Shown here: positions 26,130-34,726 of the stretch, piece by piece | Layout of the letters: every line of letters starts with the position of its first letter | Numbering within the stretch: the first letter of the stretch is position 1 | Assembly: GCF_900176255.2 (NCBI RefSeq) | Contig: NZ_FXEG02000006.1 | Span: forward strand, 248,001 to 312,000 | Direction: 5' to 3' | Source: Mycobacterium ahvazicum | GTDB taxonomy: Bacteria; Actinomycetota; Actinomycetes; Mycobacteriales; Mycobacteriaceae | DNA length: 64,000 nt | Position numbers and translations under genes: made by a program | The notes under the pieces: model-generated | What the model was told of the DNA's origin: nothing | Databases searched by the model: none | The model's input: only the letters and a program-made list of their open reading frames with translations

Positions 26130-27329
26130 GTGCCCAATACAAAGGGTTTACGCGACGTCGCCATTGTGGGCGTCGGTGCCACGCCCTACTACAAGCGTGG
26201 CGGGTCGCTGCCTCAATCGATCACCGAACTGGCCGGCGAGGCGATCCTGGCGGCGTGTGCGGACGCCGGCCTACCCGTGACCGAGGTCGACGGCTTCGCC
26301 TACTACTCGGGCGCCAGCGCGGGCTACACCGAGAAGATGGACACCGCCGACTTCGTGGAAACGCTTGGGATTCCTGAGATTCGGTTCACCGCCGCGTTGA
26401 CCTCCGGCGGGGGCGGGTCCGCGGGTGCCATCGGGCTGGCGCGGGCCGCGATCGTCGCCGGCGATGCCTCGGTTGTCGTGACGGTGATGGCGCTGCAGCA
26501 GGCGAAACAGCGCCTCGGGTCGGTGTTTTCGGCACTGGAGCCCGATCCGATCAATTCGTTCCTGCAGCCGTCGGGACTGTTCGGCCCGGGACATCTGATG
26601 TCGGTGATGGCTCGCCGGCACATGCATCTCTACGGCACCCGCCGCGAGGCGTTCGCCGAGATCGCGTTGTCCACGCGAGCCAACGCGGCGAATCGGCCGA
26701 AGGCGATGCACCCCGAACCGCTGACGTTGGACGACTATTTCAATGCGCGAATGATCGCAGAGCCCTTGTGCCTCTACGACTTCTGCCAAGAGACCGACGG
26801 TGCCGTCGCGGTGATCACCACCAGCATGGACCGGGCCAAAGATCTGCGGCAACCGCCGGTGCCGGTGGTTGCTGCAGCCCACGGTGGGGTCCGGGACTGG
26901 GGCAGGGCGTTCGCCTGGATGGGCATGCCCGACGAATACTTCGCCTCCTCGGGCAACGCGCCCATCGCCAAGCGGCTCTACGAGCAGGCCGGCGTCGGCG
27001 CCGCTGATATCGACGTCGCACTGCTCTACGACCATTTCAGCCCGATGGTGCTCATGCAGCTCGAGGACTATGGGTTCTGCGGCAAGGGGGACGGCGGCGA
27101 GTTCGTCGAAAGTGGAGCGATCCGGTACGACGGCGGCTCGATTCCGGTCAACACCCACGGCGGTCAGCTCTCCGAGGCCTACATCATCGGGATGACTCAC
27201 ATCATGGAAGGAGTCGAGCAGATGCGCGGGACCGCCATCAACCAGGTCGCCGACGCCGAACTCGCCCTGGTCACCGGTGGCCCCGCGAGCCTGCCCGTGA
27301 GCGGCCTGATCCTGGGACGCGCCGCGTGA
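26130..27329 (+). CDS. Thiolase-like protein (Ltp type) with DUF35 partner
   Basis: 399 residues of the thiolase superfamily: VAIVGVGATPYYKRGG, AACADAGLPVTEVDGFAYYSG, VALLYDHFSPMVLMQLEDYGFCGKGDGGEF and SIPVNTHGGQLSEAYIIGMTH. The LYDHFSP block corresponds to the Tyr region of Ltp2-type aldolases. Its stop overlaps the DUF35 start by 4 nt, so the two probably form a retro-aldolase or thiolase complex on a CoA ester. GTG at 26130 lies 4 nt after the amidohydrolase stop. The substrate is not predictable. Confidence 0.83.
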   Translation: MPNTKGLRDVAIVGVGATPYYKRGGSLPQSITELAGEAILAACADAGLPVTEVDGFAYYSGASAGYTEKMDTADFVETLGIPEIRFTAALTSGGGGSAGAIGLARAAIVAGDASVVVTVMALQQAKQRLGSVFSALEPDPINSFLQPSGLFGPGHLMSVMARRHMHLYGTRREAFAEIALSTRANAANRPKAMHPEPLTLDDYFNARMIAEPLCLYDFCQETDGAVAVITTSMDRAKDLRQPPVPVVAAAHGGVRDWGRAFAWMGMPDEYFASSGNAPIAKRLYEQAGVGAADIDVALLYDHFSPMVLMQLEDYGFCGKGDGGEFVESGAIRYDGGSIPVNTHGGQLSEAYIIGMTHIMEGVEQMRGTAINQVADAELALVTGGPASLPVSGLILGRAA

Positions 27330-27775
27330 GCACCGCCGCCGCCACCCTCGCCACTACGATCCCCGGCGAGCACGTCCGGATTGCGATGAACAAGGACACC
27401 GAGCCGTTCTGGATCGCCGCGAAACAACGGCGTCTGGTGGCGCCGCAGTGCGCCGACTGCCGGTCCTTCCGGCTGCCCCCCACCCCATTCTGCCCCAATT
27501 GCCAGTCGAGACAAGTAAATTGGATCGATCTCAGCGGCGATGCCGTCGTTTACAGCTTCGCCGTCGTGCACGGTTTCCCCGGCATGCCGGATCTGGTGCT
27601 GGTGCCGGCGGTCCTCGACCTGCCCGACGCACCCGGTGCGCGACTGGTCTCCAACGTCGTCGACATCGCACCCGCCGACGTCACGATAGGAATGCCTGTG
27701 CACGTTGACTTCTCACCGATCGCCGATGGCTGGCTACTGCCCGTCTTCCGGGTCCGCGCTCGGGGCGAGGAGTAA
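27326..27775 (+). CDS. DUF35 zinc-ribbon/OB-fold protein
   Basis: 149 residues. The helix with DTEPFWIAAKQRRLV precedes a zinc ribbon (CADC ... CPNC) and an OB-fold (GDAVVYSFAVVHGFPG, RLVSNVVDI, VHVDFSPI). This is the form found in the small partners of Ltp-type thiolases, where the OB-fold reaches the CoA substrate. It starts with GTG inside the thiolase-like stop codon overlap. It probably pairs with the protein encoded at 26130. Confidence 0.85.
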   Translation: MSTAAATLATTIPGEHVRIAMNKDTEPFWIAAKQRRLVAPQCADCRSFRLPPTPFCPNCQSRQVNWIDLSGDAVVYSFAVVHGFPGMPDLVLVPAVLDLPDAPGARLVSNVVDIAPADVTIGMPVHVDFSPIADGWLLPVFRVRARGEE

Positions 27776-27779
27776 CACC

Positions 27780-27989
27780 GTGTCCGACGACAGCGCTCTG
27801 CATGAGAAGCCCCTCGAGTTCCTCAGCAGCATCGCCAACACCGGCGGATCCTGTGACGGTCAGGCGATCCTGCCCCTGAATGGGCATTTCCGCTGTACGT
27901 GCTCGTGCGGCGCCTGGGACATCGAGGTCGACGACCCGCAGGAAGGCTTGCGGCAAGCAAGGATTCACACCGGCAGCATGACTGGCTAG
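27780..27989 (+). CDS. Small Cys-rich protein of unknown function
   Basis: A 69-residue product from GTG 27780: VSDDSALHEKPLEFLSS, one Cys in GGSCDG, then FRCTCSCGAWDIEVDD. The C-x-C-x-C cluster could bind a metal, but it is not a ferredoxin motif and there is no membrane segment. The position, 4 nt after the DUF35 stop and 20 nt before the SDR start, makes it part of the operon. I do not recognise the family. A frame reading further upstream overlaps the DUF35 gene and is not needed. Confidence 0.6.
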   Translation: MSDDSALHEKPLEFLSSIANTGGSCDGQAILPLNGHFRCTCSCGAWDIEVDDPQEGLRQARIHTGSMTG

Positions 27990-28009
27990 ATGTTGAGGAG
28001 CAGGGGACC

Positions 28010-28825
28010 ATGGGTAATCTAAACGGCAAAGTCGCCTTCATCACCGGAGCAGCGCGAGGCCAGGGCCGCGCGCACGCGGTGCGGCTCGCGGCGGACGGCG
28101 CGGACATCATCGCGCTCGACATCTGCCGCGACATCGACTCGATCGACTATCCCAATGCCAGTCCCGAGGATCTCGACGAGACCGCCAAGCTCGTCGAAAA
28201 GGAGGGCAGACGTATCGTCGCCCGCCAGGCCGACGTCCGCGACGCCGATGCCGTCGAGCAGGCGGTGGCCGACGGGCTCGCCGAGTTCGGCCGCCTCGAC
28301 ATCGTGATCGCCAACGCCGGCGTCATTCGGCTGGGCCCGGGCGGCGATCGGCGACAGACGTTCCGCGACATCATCGACGTCAACCTCATCGGCGTATGGA
28401 ACACGGTGGAAGCGGCGATCCCAGCCCTCATCGACGGTGGACGCGGCGGTTCGATTGTGTTGACCAGTTCGAGCGCCGGCCTGAAGGCCCCGAATACCGA
28501 TCGCGCAGGCGGGCAAGCGTACGGCGCGGCGAAGCGCGGTCTAGTCGCTCTGATGCAGACCTGGGCGAATAACTTGGCGCAGCATTCGATCCGCGTCAAC
28601 ACGATTCACCCGACTGGGGTTGCCACCGGAATGGTGATGAACGACGTGATGGCGGCGATGTTCGAGGCCAATGATCCGTCGCTGGCCACGATGCAGAACG
28701 CGCTGCCCATCCCGATCCTGATGCCCGAGGACATCGCCAACGCGGTGGCGTTCCTGGTGTCCGACGAGGCGAAGTTCATCACCGGTATCGCCTGGCCGCT
28801 CGACGCCGGCTTCGCGGTCCGCTGA
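28010..28825 (+). CDS. Mycofactocin-coupled SDR-family oxidoreductase
   Basis: 271 residues. The cofactor motif TGAARGQGRAHAVRLA and an extra loop after strand 2 (CRDIDSIDYPNASPEDLDETAKLVE) are the hallmarks of SDRs whose NAD(H) stays bound and is recycled by mycofactocin. The catalytic set is intact: NAG in VIANAGV, the Ser in LTSSSAG, and Y-x3-K in AYGAAKRG. It should oxidise an alcohol to a ketone (carveol-dehydrogenase-like family). ATG 28010 follows GGAGCAGGGG. It is the last gene of the operon that starts at 24986. No mycofactocin biosynthesis genes are in the window. Confidence 0.87.
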   Translation: MGNLNGKVAFITGAARGQGRAHAVRLAADGADIIALDICRDIDSIDYPNASPEDLDETAKLVEKEGRRIVARQADVRDADAVEQAVADGLAEFGRLDIVIANAGVIRLGPGGDRRQTFRDIIDVNLIGVWNTVEAAIPALIDGGRGGSIVLTSSSAGLKAPNTDRAGGQAYGAAKRGLVALMQTWANNLAQHSIRVNTIHPTGVATGMVMNDVMAAMFEANDPSLATMQNALPIPILMPEDIANAVAFLVSDEAKFITGIAWPLDAGFAVR

Positions 28826-28869
28826 TAGCCCGCCAGGCTGCACGGACTATTGCGTCCGTCCCACAACAT

Positions 28870-28885
28870 AGTTAACCTAGTTTGA
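28870..28885. promoter_or_regulatory. CTAG-centred imperfect palindrome upstream of P450
   Basis: GTTAACCTAGTTTGAC is symmetric at 12 of 16 positions and lies in the 28826-29000 spacer before the P450 gene. It shares TAACCTAGTT exactly with the repeat at 49178. Confidence 0.35.
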
Positions 28886-28923
28886 CGAGTTTTCTTTGAC
28901 CTGTCGCGTCATTCGGTCCAGAT

Positions 28924-28939
28924 TGACAGTCGACTGTCG
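28924..28939. promoter_or_regulatory. Class II operator (TGACAGT-N2-ACTGTCR)
   Basis: TGACAGTCGACTGTCG matches the class II consensus at all but the last base. It lies 62 bp before the P450 start at 29001, where it could block or activate a promoter. Confidence 0.6.
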
Positions 28940-29000
28940 TATTATGCGAGCCGCGAGTGCTTCGAGTTCGCGCCCGTTCGAAGCCGCACGGAAGGACATC

Positions 29001-30206
29001 ATGATCCAGAATCAGCCCACGGCAACGTGTCCCATGAAGCAGATTGACATGAACGCTCCGGACTCGCCTGCGCTGGCTCACTTCCATTTGCTCGACGAGT
29101 GCCAGGACGAGGCCAGACCGGTCTTCCGCAACACCGAGGCCGGTATGGAGTACTGGGTATTCACCGACAACTCGGTGATCCTGGACGGGCTCCAGCACCC
29201 GGAGCTCTGGTCCAGCAGCGTGATCGTGCCGACGGATCCGGAGCCGCCGTACAAGTGGATCCCGATCATGCTCGACCCGCCCGACCACACTAAGTGGCGT
29301 CATGTGCTGGCGGAGTACTTCTCGCCTGGCCGCGTCAAGGGCCTGCGCGACGCGCAGCAGAAGTTGGCCGCGGGACTGATCGAAGAAGTGGCCGGCGAGG
29401 GTGGGTGCGATTTCGTGACGCGGATCTCGCGGGTGTTCCCGTCGACGGTCTTCCTGACCATCATGGGCATGCCCGTCGAGGATCTCGAGAAGTTCCTGGC
29501 CTGGGAGGACATGATCCTGCACCAGAGCGGGGCGGGAGAGGAAGTCAACGCGGCCCGGCTCGAAGGCATGACGCACGTGATGGGCTACTTCTCCGGCCTG
29601 ATTGCGGAGCGGCGCGAGAATCGTGACCCAAGTGCGGACGACATCGTCAGCAAGGCCATTGACTGGACGCTCGACGGCGAACCCATCAACGACCTGGAAC
29701 TGCTCAACTGTCTCCTGCTGCTGTTCATGGCCGGGCTCGACACGGTCTCCAACCAGCTGTCCTACGCGATGCTGCACCTGGCCACCCATCCGGCCGACCG
29801 CGCACGGATCGTTGCCGAACCCGAGCTCATTCCAAAGGCAGTGGAGGAACTTCTACGGGTTTATCCGATCGTGCAGACGGCACGAAAGGCAACCCAGGAC
29901 ATGGATTTTCACGGATGTCCGGTCAAGGCGGGCGACATGGCGTCGTTCTCCCTCGCGTTCGCGGGCCGGGATAAATCGGCCTATGACGATGCCCGCACGG
30001 TCAACTTCGACCGCGGCGTCACACGTCACCTATCTTTCGGCGGCGGCCCGCACCGCTGCCTCGGTTCGCACCTCGCGCGGCAGGAGCTGGCGGTGGTGCT
30101 GGAGGAGTGGCACAAGCGCATTCCGAACTACGAGGTCTCCGGGCAGCCTATCGAGCACGGTGGTCAGGTGTTCGGCGTCGATTCGCTCAAGCTGACCTGG
30201 AGCTGA
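29001..30206 (+). CDS. Cytochrome P450
   Basis: 401 residues. The heme-thiolate motif is SFGGGPHRCLGSHLAR (Cys about 353). The I-helix AGLDTVSNQLSYA carries the acid-Thr pair for O2 activation, and the K-helix is EELLRVYP. The protein is soluble and bacterial-type, so it needs a ferredoxin and reductase not encoded here. ATG 29001 has GGAAGGAC upstream; ATG 29035 or 29050 are alternatives. A class II operator lies upstream, and a dehydrogenase and a mycofactocin-type SDR follow, suggesting hydroxylation followed by alcohol oxidation. Its subfamily cannot be set by eye. Confidence 0.88.
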   Translation: MIQNQPTATCPMKQIDMNAPDSPALAHFHLLDECQDEARPVFRNTEAGMEYWVFTDNSVILDGLQHPELWSSSVIVPTDPEPPYKWIPIMLDPPDHTKWRHVLAEYFSPGRVKGLRDAQQKLAAGLIEEVAGEGGCDFVTRISRVFPSTVFLTIMGMPVEDLEKFLAWEDMILHQSGAGEEVNAARLEGMTHVMGYFSGLIAERRENRDPSADDIVSKAIDWTLDGEPINDLELLNCLLLLFMAGLDTVSNQLSYAMLHLATHPADRARIVAEPELIPKAVEELLRVYPIVQTARKATQDMDFHGCPVKAGDMASFSLAFAGRDKSAYDDARTVNFDRGVTRHLSFGGGPHRCLGSHLARQELAVVLEEWHKRIPNYEVSGQPIEHGGQVFGVDSLKLTWS

Positions 30207-30240
30207 GCTGATCGGGACCGTCCAAGTTTTAGCGAGCGCA

Positions 30241-31071
30241 GTGCCTAACACCGTCGGATTCCTTGGCGCCGGACAACTCGGCGAGCCCATGGTCGAGCGG
30301 TTGCTCGGCGCCCAACACGACGTCCTGGTCTACGCCCGGCGCGAGGAGGTCCGCCTGCGACTGGAGTCGAAGGGCGCGGCAATGGCCGATTCGGTGGCTG
30401 ACCTGGCGCGCCGTAGCGACATCCTCATCGCATGCCTGTTCTCGGATGCACAGTTGCGCGAAACCGGGCTGGGCGCAGACGGTTTCATCGCCAACGCTAA
30501 GCCGGGTGCAGTGTTGGTGTCTCACACGACCGGCACCCTGTCCACCCTCGAGGCGTTGCGGGATAGTTGTCTTTCGCCGCCGGTCATCCTCGATGCGCCC
30601 GTCAGCGGCACCGCGGACGACATCAACGCAGGCAGCATGACCGTGCTGATCGGGGGACCGAGTGACGCCGTCGCCGCAGTAACGCCCGTCCTCAACGCCT
30701 ATGCCGACCCGGTGGTGGCGACCGGTGCACTGGGCAGCGCGCTGGCGCTCAAGCTGATCAACAACCTGCTGTTCGCGGCCAACGCCCAACTCCTTGCCGC
30801 GGCGACGCAACTGGGAGACCGGTTGGGCGTCGCGCCGGACGTGTTGTTGTCCACGCTGCAGGTGTGCAGCGCCAGGAGTCACGCGGCGGAACAGGCGCAC
30901 CGCGTCGGCGGGATGGACCGGTTCGCGGAGTTGGCCGGGGCGTTCTTGCGCAAGGACATCGCGGCGTGCCGCGAAGCTGCGGTCGAGGCAGGTGTGGAGC
31001 TGGGGCTGCTGGACACCGCAGTACGCGAGGGACCGCTGGCGTTGGACCACGCGAGCGCGGGGACACCCTGA
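30241..31071 (+). CDS. NAD(P)-dependent beta-hydroxyacid dehydrogenase family protein
   Basis: 276 residues of the 3-hydroxyisobutyrate dehydrogenase/6-phosphogluconate dehydrogenase type. The N-terminal Rossmann motif is GFLGAGQLGEPM, the substrate-binding motif is DAPVSGTADD (DAPVSGG in the family), and the catalytic Lys is in ALALKLINNLLF (about K171). It oxidises a beta-hydroxy acid or reduces the corresponding oxo-acid. GTG 30241 is 34 nt after the P450 stop, and the stop overlaps the SDR start by one base (TGATG). Substrate unknown. Confidence 0.8.
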   Translation: MPNTVGFLGAGQLGEPMVERLLGAQHDVLVYARREEVRLRLESKGAAMADSVADLARRSDILIACLFSDAQLRETGLGADGFIANAKPGAVLVSHTTGTLSTLEALRDSCLSPPVILDAPVSGTADDINAGSMTVLIGGPSDAVAAVTPVLNAYADPVVATGALGSALALKLINNLLFAANAQLLAAATQLGDRLGVAPDVLLSTLQVCSARSHAAEQAHRVGGMDRFAELAGAFLRKDIAACREAAVEAGVELGLLDTAVREGPLALDHASAGTP

Positions 31072-31892
31072 TGACGGGTCGACTCGCCGGGAAAGTCGCG
31101 TTCATCACCGGCGCCGCTAGGGGACAAGGCCGCGCACACGCAGTGCGAATGGCCGTCGAAGGTGCCGACATCATTGCCGTCGACCTCGCCGCCCCGCTAC
31201 CCGAATCAGTGCGTTACCCATCGGCCACCCCCGACGACCTCGCCGAGACCGTGGAGATGGTGAAGGCCGCAGGTGGTCGAATAATGGCCACCGCAGCCGA
31301 TATCCGCGATCTGGACGCGCTGCGTCGCGCCGTCGACGCGGGCGTCGAGGCCTACGGACGACTAGACGTCATCGTGGCCAACGCGGGAATCTGCATCCCG
31401 TCACCGTGGAACGAGATCACCCCGGAGTCGTTCCGCGACATCATGGACGTCAACGTGACCGGTACGTGGAACACCGTGATGGCCGGAGCGCAGCGGATTA
31501 TCGACGGCGGCCGTGGCGGGTCGATCATACTGACCAGCTCTTATGCCGGGGTGAAGGTACAGCCGTACATGGTGCATTACACCGCGAGCAAGCATGCCGT
31601 AACGGGGATGGCGCGGGCCTTCGCCGCCGAACTGGGAAAACACGACATCAGGGTCAACAGCGTGCATCCCGGTCCGGTCAACACTCCGATGGGGGGTGGC
31701 GACATGATCGCCGCGCTGTTCGCCGCGATCGAGACCAACCCGACGCTGAACAACATGGGGACCCCGTTCCTGCCGCAATGGGCCTGCGAGCCGGAAGATG
31801 TTGCCGCCGCGGTGTGTTGGCTGGCCTCCGACGAGTCACGCTTCGTCACAGCCACCCGGTTGTCGGTCGACCAGGGCATGGCGCAGTTCTAA
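31071..31892 (+). CDS. Mycofactocin-coupled SDR-family oxidoreductase
   Basis: 273 residues. It has TGAARGQGRAHAVRMA, the characteristic insert APLPESVRYPSATPDDLAETVEM, VIVANAGI, the Ser in LTSSYAG and YTASKH (Y-x3-K). The family keeps its nicotinamide cofactor bound and passes electrons to mycofactocin, acting on secondary alcohols. ATG 31071 shares a base with the previous stop. It is a paralogue of the SDR at 28010, and both follow oxidative genes. It is convergent with the kinase at 31925. Confidence 0.87.
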   Translation: MTGRLAGKVAFITGAARGQGRAHAVRMAVEGADIIAVDLAAPLPESVRYPSATPDDLAETVEMVKAAGGRIMATAADIRDLDALRRAVDAGVEAYGRLDVIVANAGICIPSPWNEITPESFRDIMDVNVTGTWNTVMAGAQRIIDGGRGGSIILTSSYAGVKVQPYMVHYTASKHAVTGMARAFAAELGKHDIRVNSVHPGPVNTPMGGGDMIAALFAAIETNPTLNNMGTPFLPQWACEPEDVAAAVCWLASDESRFVTATRLSVDQGMAQF

Positions 31893-31924
31893 TGCTGTCG
31901 CGTGATCCCCTCGTGCCGGCCCCG

Positions 31925-33010
31925 TCAGAGCTGGTCGAGATACCACTCGACCAGCGCGACTGACGTCTGCGGATAGCTACGAGCCGTGGCGGCATCGAGT
32001 CCGTCGCGCACCAAGAGCCGGGCGAGTCGGTTGTTGATCAGCGACAGGACGAAGGCGGCTAACAGTTGGTAGTAGACGATGTCGCCGGTCACGGTCCCGC
32101 CGAATTGCACATAGCGCCTGACGGTTTCGCCGTCGTCGGGTACACCGGGCAGGCGAGCGAAGCCCAGTGCTTCGCAGAGGAAACGTTCGAACATCAGCCA
32201 CCAACCGAGGTCTATGTCCGGTGGACCAGTGCCTGCGGTCTCCCAGTCGAACAATGCGACCACCGACAAGTCCTCGCCGAAACACATGTTTCCGACGCGG
32301 GCGTCGCCCCACACCACCGTCTCGGCATCGGTGTGCGGCGCTGCGGCGAGAATCACCTTCAGGGCCTGTGCGAGCACATCCGCACCGACCACCAAATCGG
32401 CGCGACACCACTCGTACCAGCCGCTGAGTTTGTCGAGGTAGCGCTGCAATGCCGTACGGGTCTGGTCGGCGCCGCCTCGGAGGAAACGCAACGTCTCTGG
32501 GTCGTCGACGCGGTGCACGTCGACGAGTGCGCGTAGTCCGTTGCTGCACAACAACTCCCGATCGGCAGCGGAAAGGTCGACAGTCCAGCCGCGCTTGTGC
32601 CAACTCGGAACGTCCGACGGTGTGCGCCCCCGCACTCGGCGCATCACATAAAACGGCGACCCCAGGACCGCGGCGTCGCGTTCGATGCCAACGATGTGCG
32701 GAACTCGAATCCCCTGCGCGCCAAGTCGTTGCATCACTTCGGCCTGTCGCGGGGCGTCGGGTACGGTGAACAACTGGTGGTCTTCTGCCTGTGCGCGCAG
32801 TACCAGATCCTCGGAAAGGCGCACGCCGGCCCGGTCGGTCCAGGCGGCGGTGAAGAACACCGTTCGCCCGGAGTAACCGGCTGGCGGAGCGGTGAAATCG
32901 GAGACCACGAAGGCGGTCGCTTCCGTACCCGCCAGCCGAAGTGGCAACCAAGCCTGGAGTACCTCGCCCACCCGGTCGCCGACGTCGCCGCGCGTCGAGG
33001 TGTACGCCAT
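31925..33010 (-). CDS. Aminoglycoside-phosphotransferase-family kinase
   Basis: 361 residues with an APH/choline-kinase fold. The catalytic loop appears as VWGDARVGNMCF (HGD replaced by WGD), and the metal-binding motif is ALFDWETAGTGPPDIDLGWW. The N-lobe substrate region is RVRGRTPSDVP. Mycobacterial proteins of this family often lie in lipid-degradation clusters, and ACAD10/11 in animals join such a kinase to an ACAD to phosphorylate 4-hydroxyacyl-CoA. A similar role here is inference. It is divergent from the F420-type gene at 33061, sharing a class I-like operator at 33035. AAGGGG precedes the ATG. Confidence 0.75.
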   Translation of the reverse strand: MAYTSTRGDVGDRVGEVLQAWLPLRLAGTEATAFVVSDFTAPPAGYSGRTVFFTAAWTDRAGVRLSEDLVLRAQAEDHQLFTVPDAPRQAEVMQRLGAQGIRVPHIVGIERDAAVLGSPFYVMRRVRGRTPSDVPSWHKRGWTVDLSAADRELLCSNGLRALVDVHRVDDPETLRFLRGGADQTRTALQRYLDKLSGWYEWCRADLVVGADVLAQALKVILAAAPHTDAETVVWGDARVGNMCFGEDLSVVALFDWETAGTGPPDIDLGWWLMFERFLCEALGFARLPGVPDDGETVRRYVQFGGTVTGDIVYYQLLAAFVLSLINNRLARLLVRDGLDAATARSYPQTSVALVEWYLDQL

Positions 33011-33034
33011 CTGAAGAACCCCTTGCCCAAGTAC

Positions 33035-33051
33035 TGAACACTACTGTCAGA
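33035..33051. promoter_or_regulatory. Class I operator-like repeat in divergent spacer
   Basis: TGAACACTACTGTCAGA has an exact right half (TGTCAGA) and a partial left half (ACA). It lies 10 bp before the ATG at 33061 and 25 bp upstream of the kinase start at 33010, so it could control both genes. Confidence 0.4.
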
Positions 33052-33060
33052 ATAGCGGTC

Positions 33061-34104
33061 ATGGACAACAGTCGGTGGAGCAGTCCGGCGCTTGGAGCCT
33101 ACGTGCTTCCCGGACGTGTCACCGATTCCGGCGCCGTGATCGGCCAGGCGCAGGCCGCCGAGCGTCTCGGCCTGCGCACGGTGTGGCTCAGCGAGCGGTG
33201 GGGCACCAAGGACCTCGGCGTGATCGCCGGCGCGATCAGCCAGGTCACGTCGGGAATCCGAATCGCTTCGGGCATAACGCATTTGCAATCGCGGCATCCC
33301 GCATTGCTGGCGTCGCTGGCGATGACGGTGCAGGCGCTCTCGGGCGGGAGGTTCGTCCTCGGTGTCGGCCGCTCGGTGGACGCCATGTGGAAGGCCGTCG
33401 GGTTGCCGACCTCTACGAACGCCTCGATCGTCGACCACGCCGACATCTTCCGTCGGCTGTGCCGCGGGGAGAAGGTGCGCTACGACGGACCCGCGGGCAC
33501 CTACCCGTCCTTGCGGCTCAACGACTTACCCGATCAGCCGGTGCCACCTGTCGTCTTCGCGGCGATCGGGCCCAAGGGCCTGGAGCTCGCCGGCCGTCAC
33601 TTCGACGGGGTGCTGCTGCATCCATTCCTGACCACTCCCGCCGTGCGCCGATCGGTTGAGCTCGTCCGCCGCGCCGAACGCGCGGCTGGGCGGCCGACGG
33701 GCAGCGTGCGGGTGTACGCCACCGTGGTAGTGGCCTGCGAACTCCCTGCCGACGAGGAACTCGCGCTCGTCGGCGCCCGCGCGGTGACCTACTACCAGAT
33801 TCCGGGCTTCGGAGAGCGACTGGCGGCCGTCAACGGATGGGATTCAGAGCCGTTGAGCCGGTTGCGATCCCACCCCCTGCTCGACGGGATCAGAGGCTCG
33901 GCGGACTCCGTGCTCACCCGGGAGCAACTCGTCGAGGTCGCGTCGCTGTTGCCCGCGGCATGGACCGGCGAGGCGGCGGCGGTCGGATCGGCGTCCGCCT
34001 GCCACCAGGTATTTCACCGCTACCGAGCGGCAGGGGTCGACGAGCTGGTCTTGCACGGGAGTACACCCGAGCGGCTCGGCCCCCTCTTCACGCGGGCGGG
34101 CTGA
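33061..34104 (+). CDS. LLM-class F420-dependent oxidoreductase
   Basis: 347 residues of the luciferase-like family: GLRTVWLSERWGTKDLGVIAGAI, the central LSGGRFVLGVGRSVD, and PVVFAAIGPKGLELAGRHFDGVLLHPF. These proteins are F420- or FMN-dependent hydride-transfer enzymes; this type is abundant in mycobacteria. The ATG at 33061 lies at the promoter-proximal end of the divergent spacer with the kinase. A longer reading frame upstream overlaps the kinase and its operator and is rejected. Reaction unknown. Confidence 0.75.
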   Translation: MDNSRWSSPALGAYVLPGRVTDSGAVIGQAQAAERLGLRTVWLSERWGTKDLGVIAGAISQVTSGIRIASGITHLQSRHPALLASLAMTVQALSGGRFVLGVGRSVDAMWKAVGLPTSTNASIVDHADIFRRLCRGEKVRYDGPAGTYPSLRLNDLPDQPVPPVVFAAIGPKGLELAGRHFDGVLLHPFLTTPAVRRSVELVRRAERAAGRPTGSVRVYATVVVACELPADEELALVGARAVTYYQIPGFGERLAAVNGWDSEPLSRLRSHPLLDGIRGSADSVLTREQLVEVASLLPAAWTGEAAAVGSASACHQVFHRYRAAGVDELVLHGSTPERLGPLFTRAG

Positions 34105-34139
34105 TTAGGCCCACCAGTCGCAACGACACTCACCGGGTG

Positions 34140-34721
34140 TCAGTGTGACCGGACCCCGAAGTCGATGTCCGCAACGCCGGAGAACGGCGTGAAGCCGGCC
34201 TTGTTTAGCCACGACGGGGCTGCGTGGTGTCCCGGTTCCGGACGCGCCCAGTCCACCCACGAACCCCAGTCCTCGCGACGGAGCTTCTGTTCGAGCGTCT
34301 GCGGGTGGGCGGCCTCGGCGGCCGCGTAGCGAGCAGCGAAGCCCTTCATCTCGGGCAGCAGCCAGACGTCTTCCTCAGAACGCCATTTGCCGCCGCCGGC
34401 GTATTCGATGAATTGATACGAGGGGAAGTCGATGGGCGCCCCGCCCGGCTCCGGGTTATCGGCGCGGTTGACCACCTTGTACGCGACGCGGGCGCCGTCG
34501 ACGACGTACCAGACCAGCGGGCTGTAGACCTGCGGTGCGGCGCCCATCGTCCCCTCGAGGAACTTGGTGATTTCCGCCGGACCGGTAAACGTTCCGTAGA
34601 AGTGGTCGAAGTAGGTCGCGTCGTCGGTGAACAGGCCGGCCCAGGCCTGCCAGTCCTCGAGCACTGGGCCGGTCATGAAGTAGCGCCGAAATTCCCGCTC
34701 GACTTCCGCAATGTCTGCCAT
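34140..34721 (-). CDS. SnoaL-like / nuclear transport factor 2 fold protein
   Basis: 193 residues. The first 110 show the NTF2-like pattern: a long helix (EVEREFRRYFMTGPVLEDWQAW), LFTDDATYFDHFYGTFTGPAEI, and strands with LVWYVVDGARVAYKVVN. The Trp-rich C-terminus (WRSEEDVWLL, GSWVDWARPEPG) is extra. Members range from hydratase/isomerase-like enzymes to binding proteins. It is the last gene of the leftward operon led by the P450 at 38161. The role is unknown; a ketosteroid-isomerase-like activity cannot be excluded but no specific catalytic residue is evident. Confidence 0.65.
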   Translation of the reverse strand: MADIAEVEREFRRYFMTGPVLEDWQAWAGLFTDDATYFDHFYGTFTGPAEITKFLEGTMGAAPQVYSPLVWYVVDGARVAYKVVNRADNPEPGGAPIDFPSYQFIEYAGGGKWRSEEDVWLLPEMKGFAARYAAAEAAHPQTLEQKLRREDWGSWVDWARPEPGHHAAPSWLNKAGFTPFSGVADIDFGVRSH

Positions 34722-34726
34722 CGCGC

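Noticed and set aside
27780-27989. Cys-rich 69-mer as a ferredoxin
   Set aside because: It lacks the C-x2-C-x2-C or 3Fe-4S spacing of ferredoxins; its Cys pattern is C-x-C-x-C.
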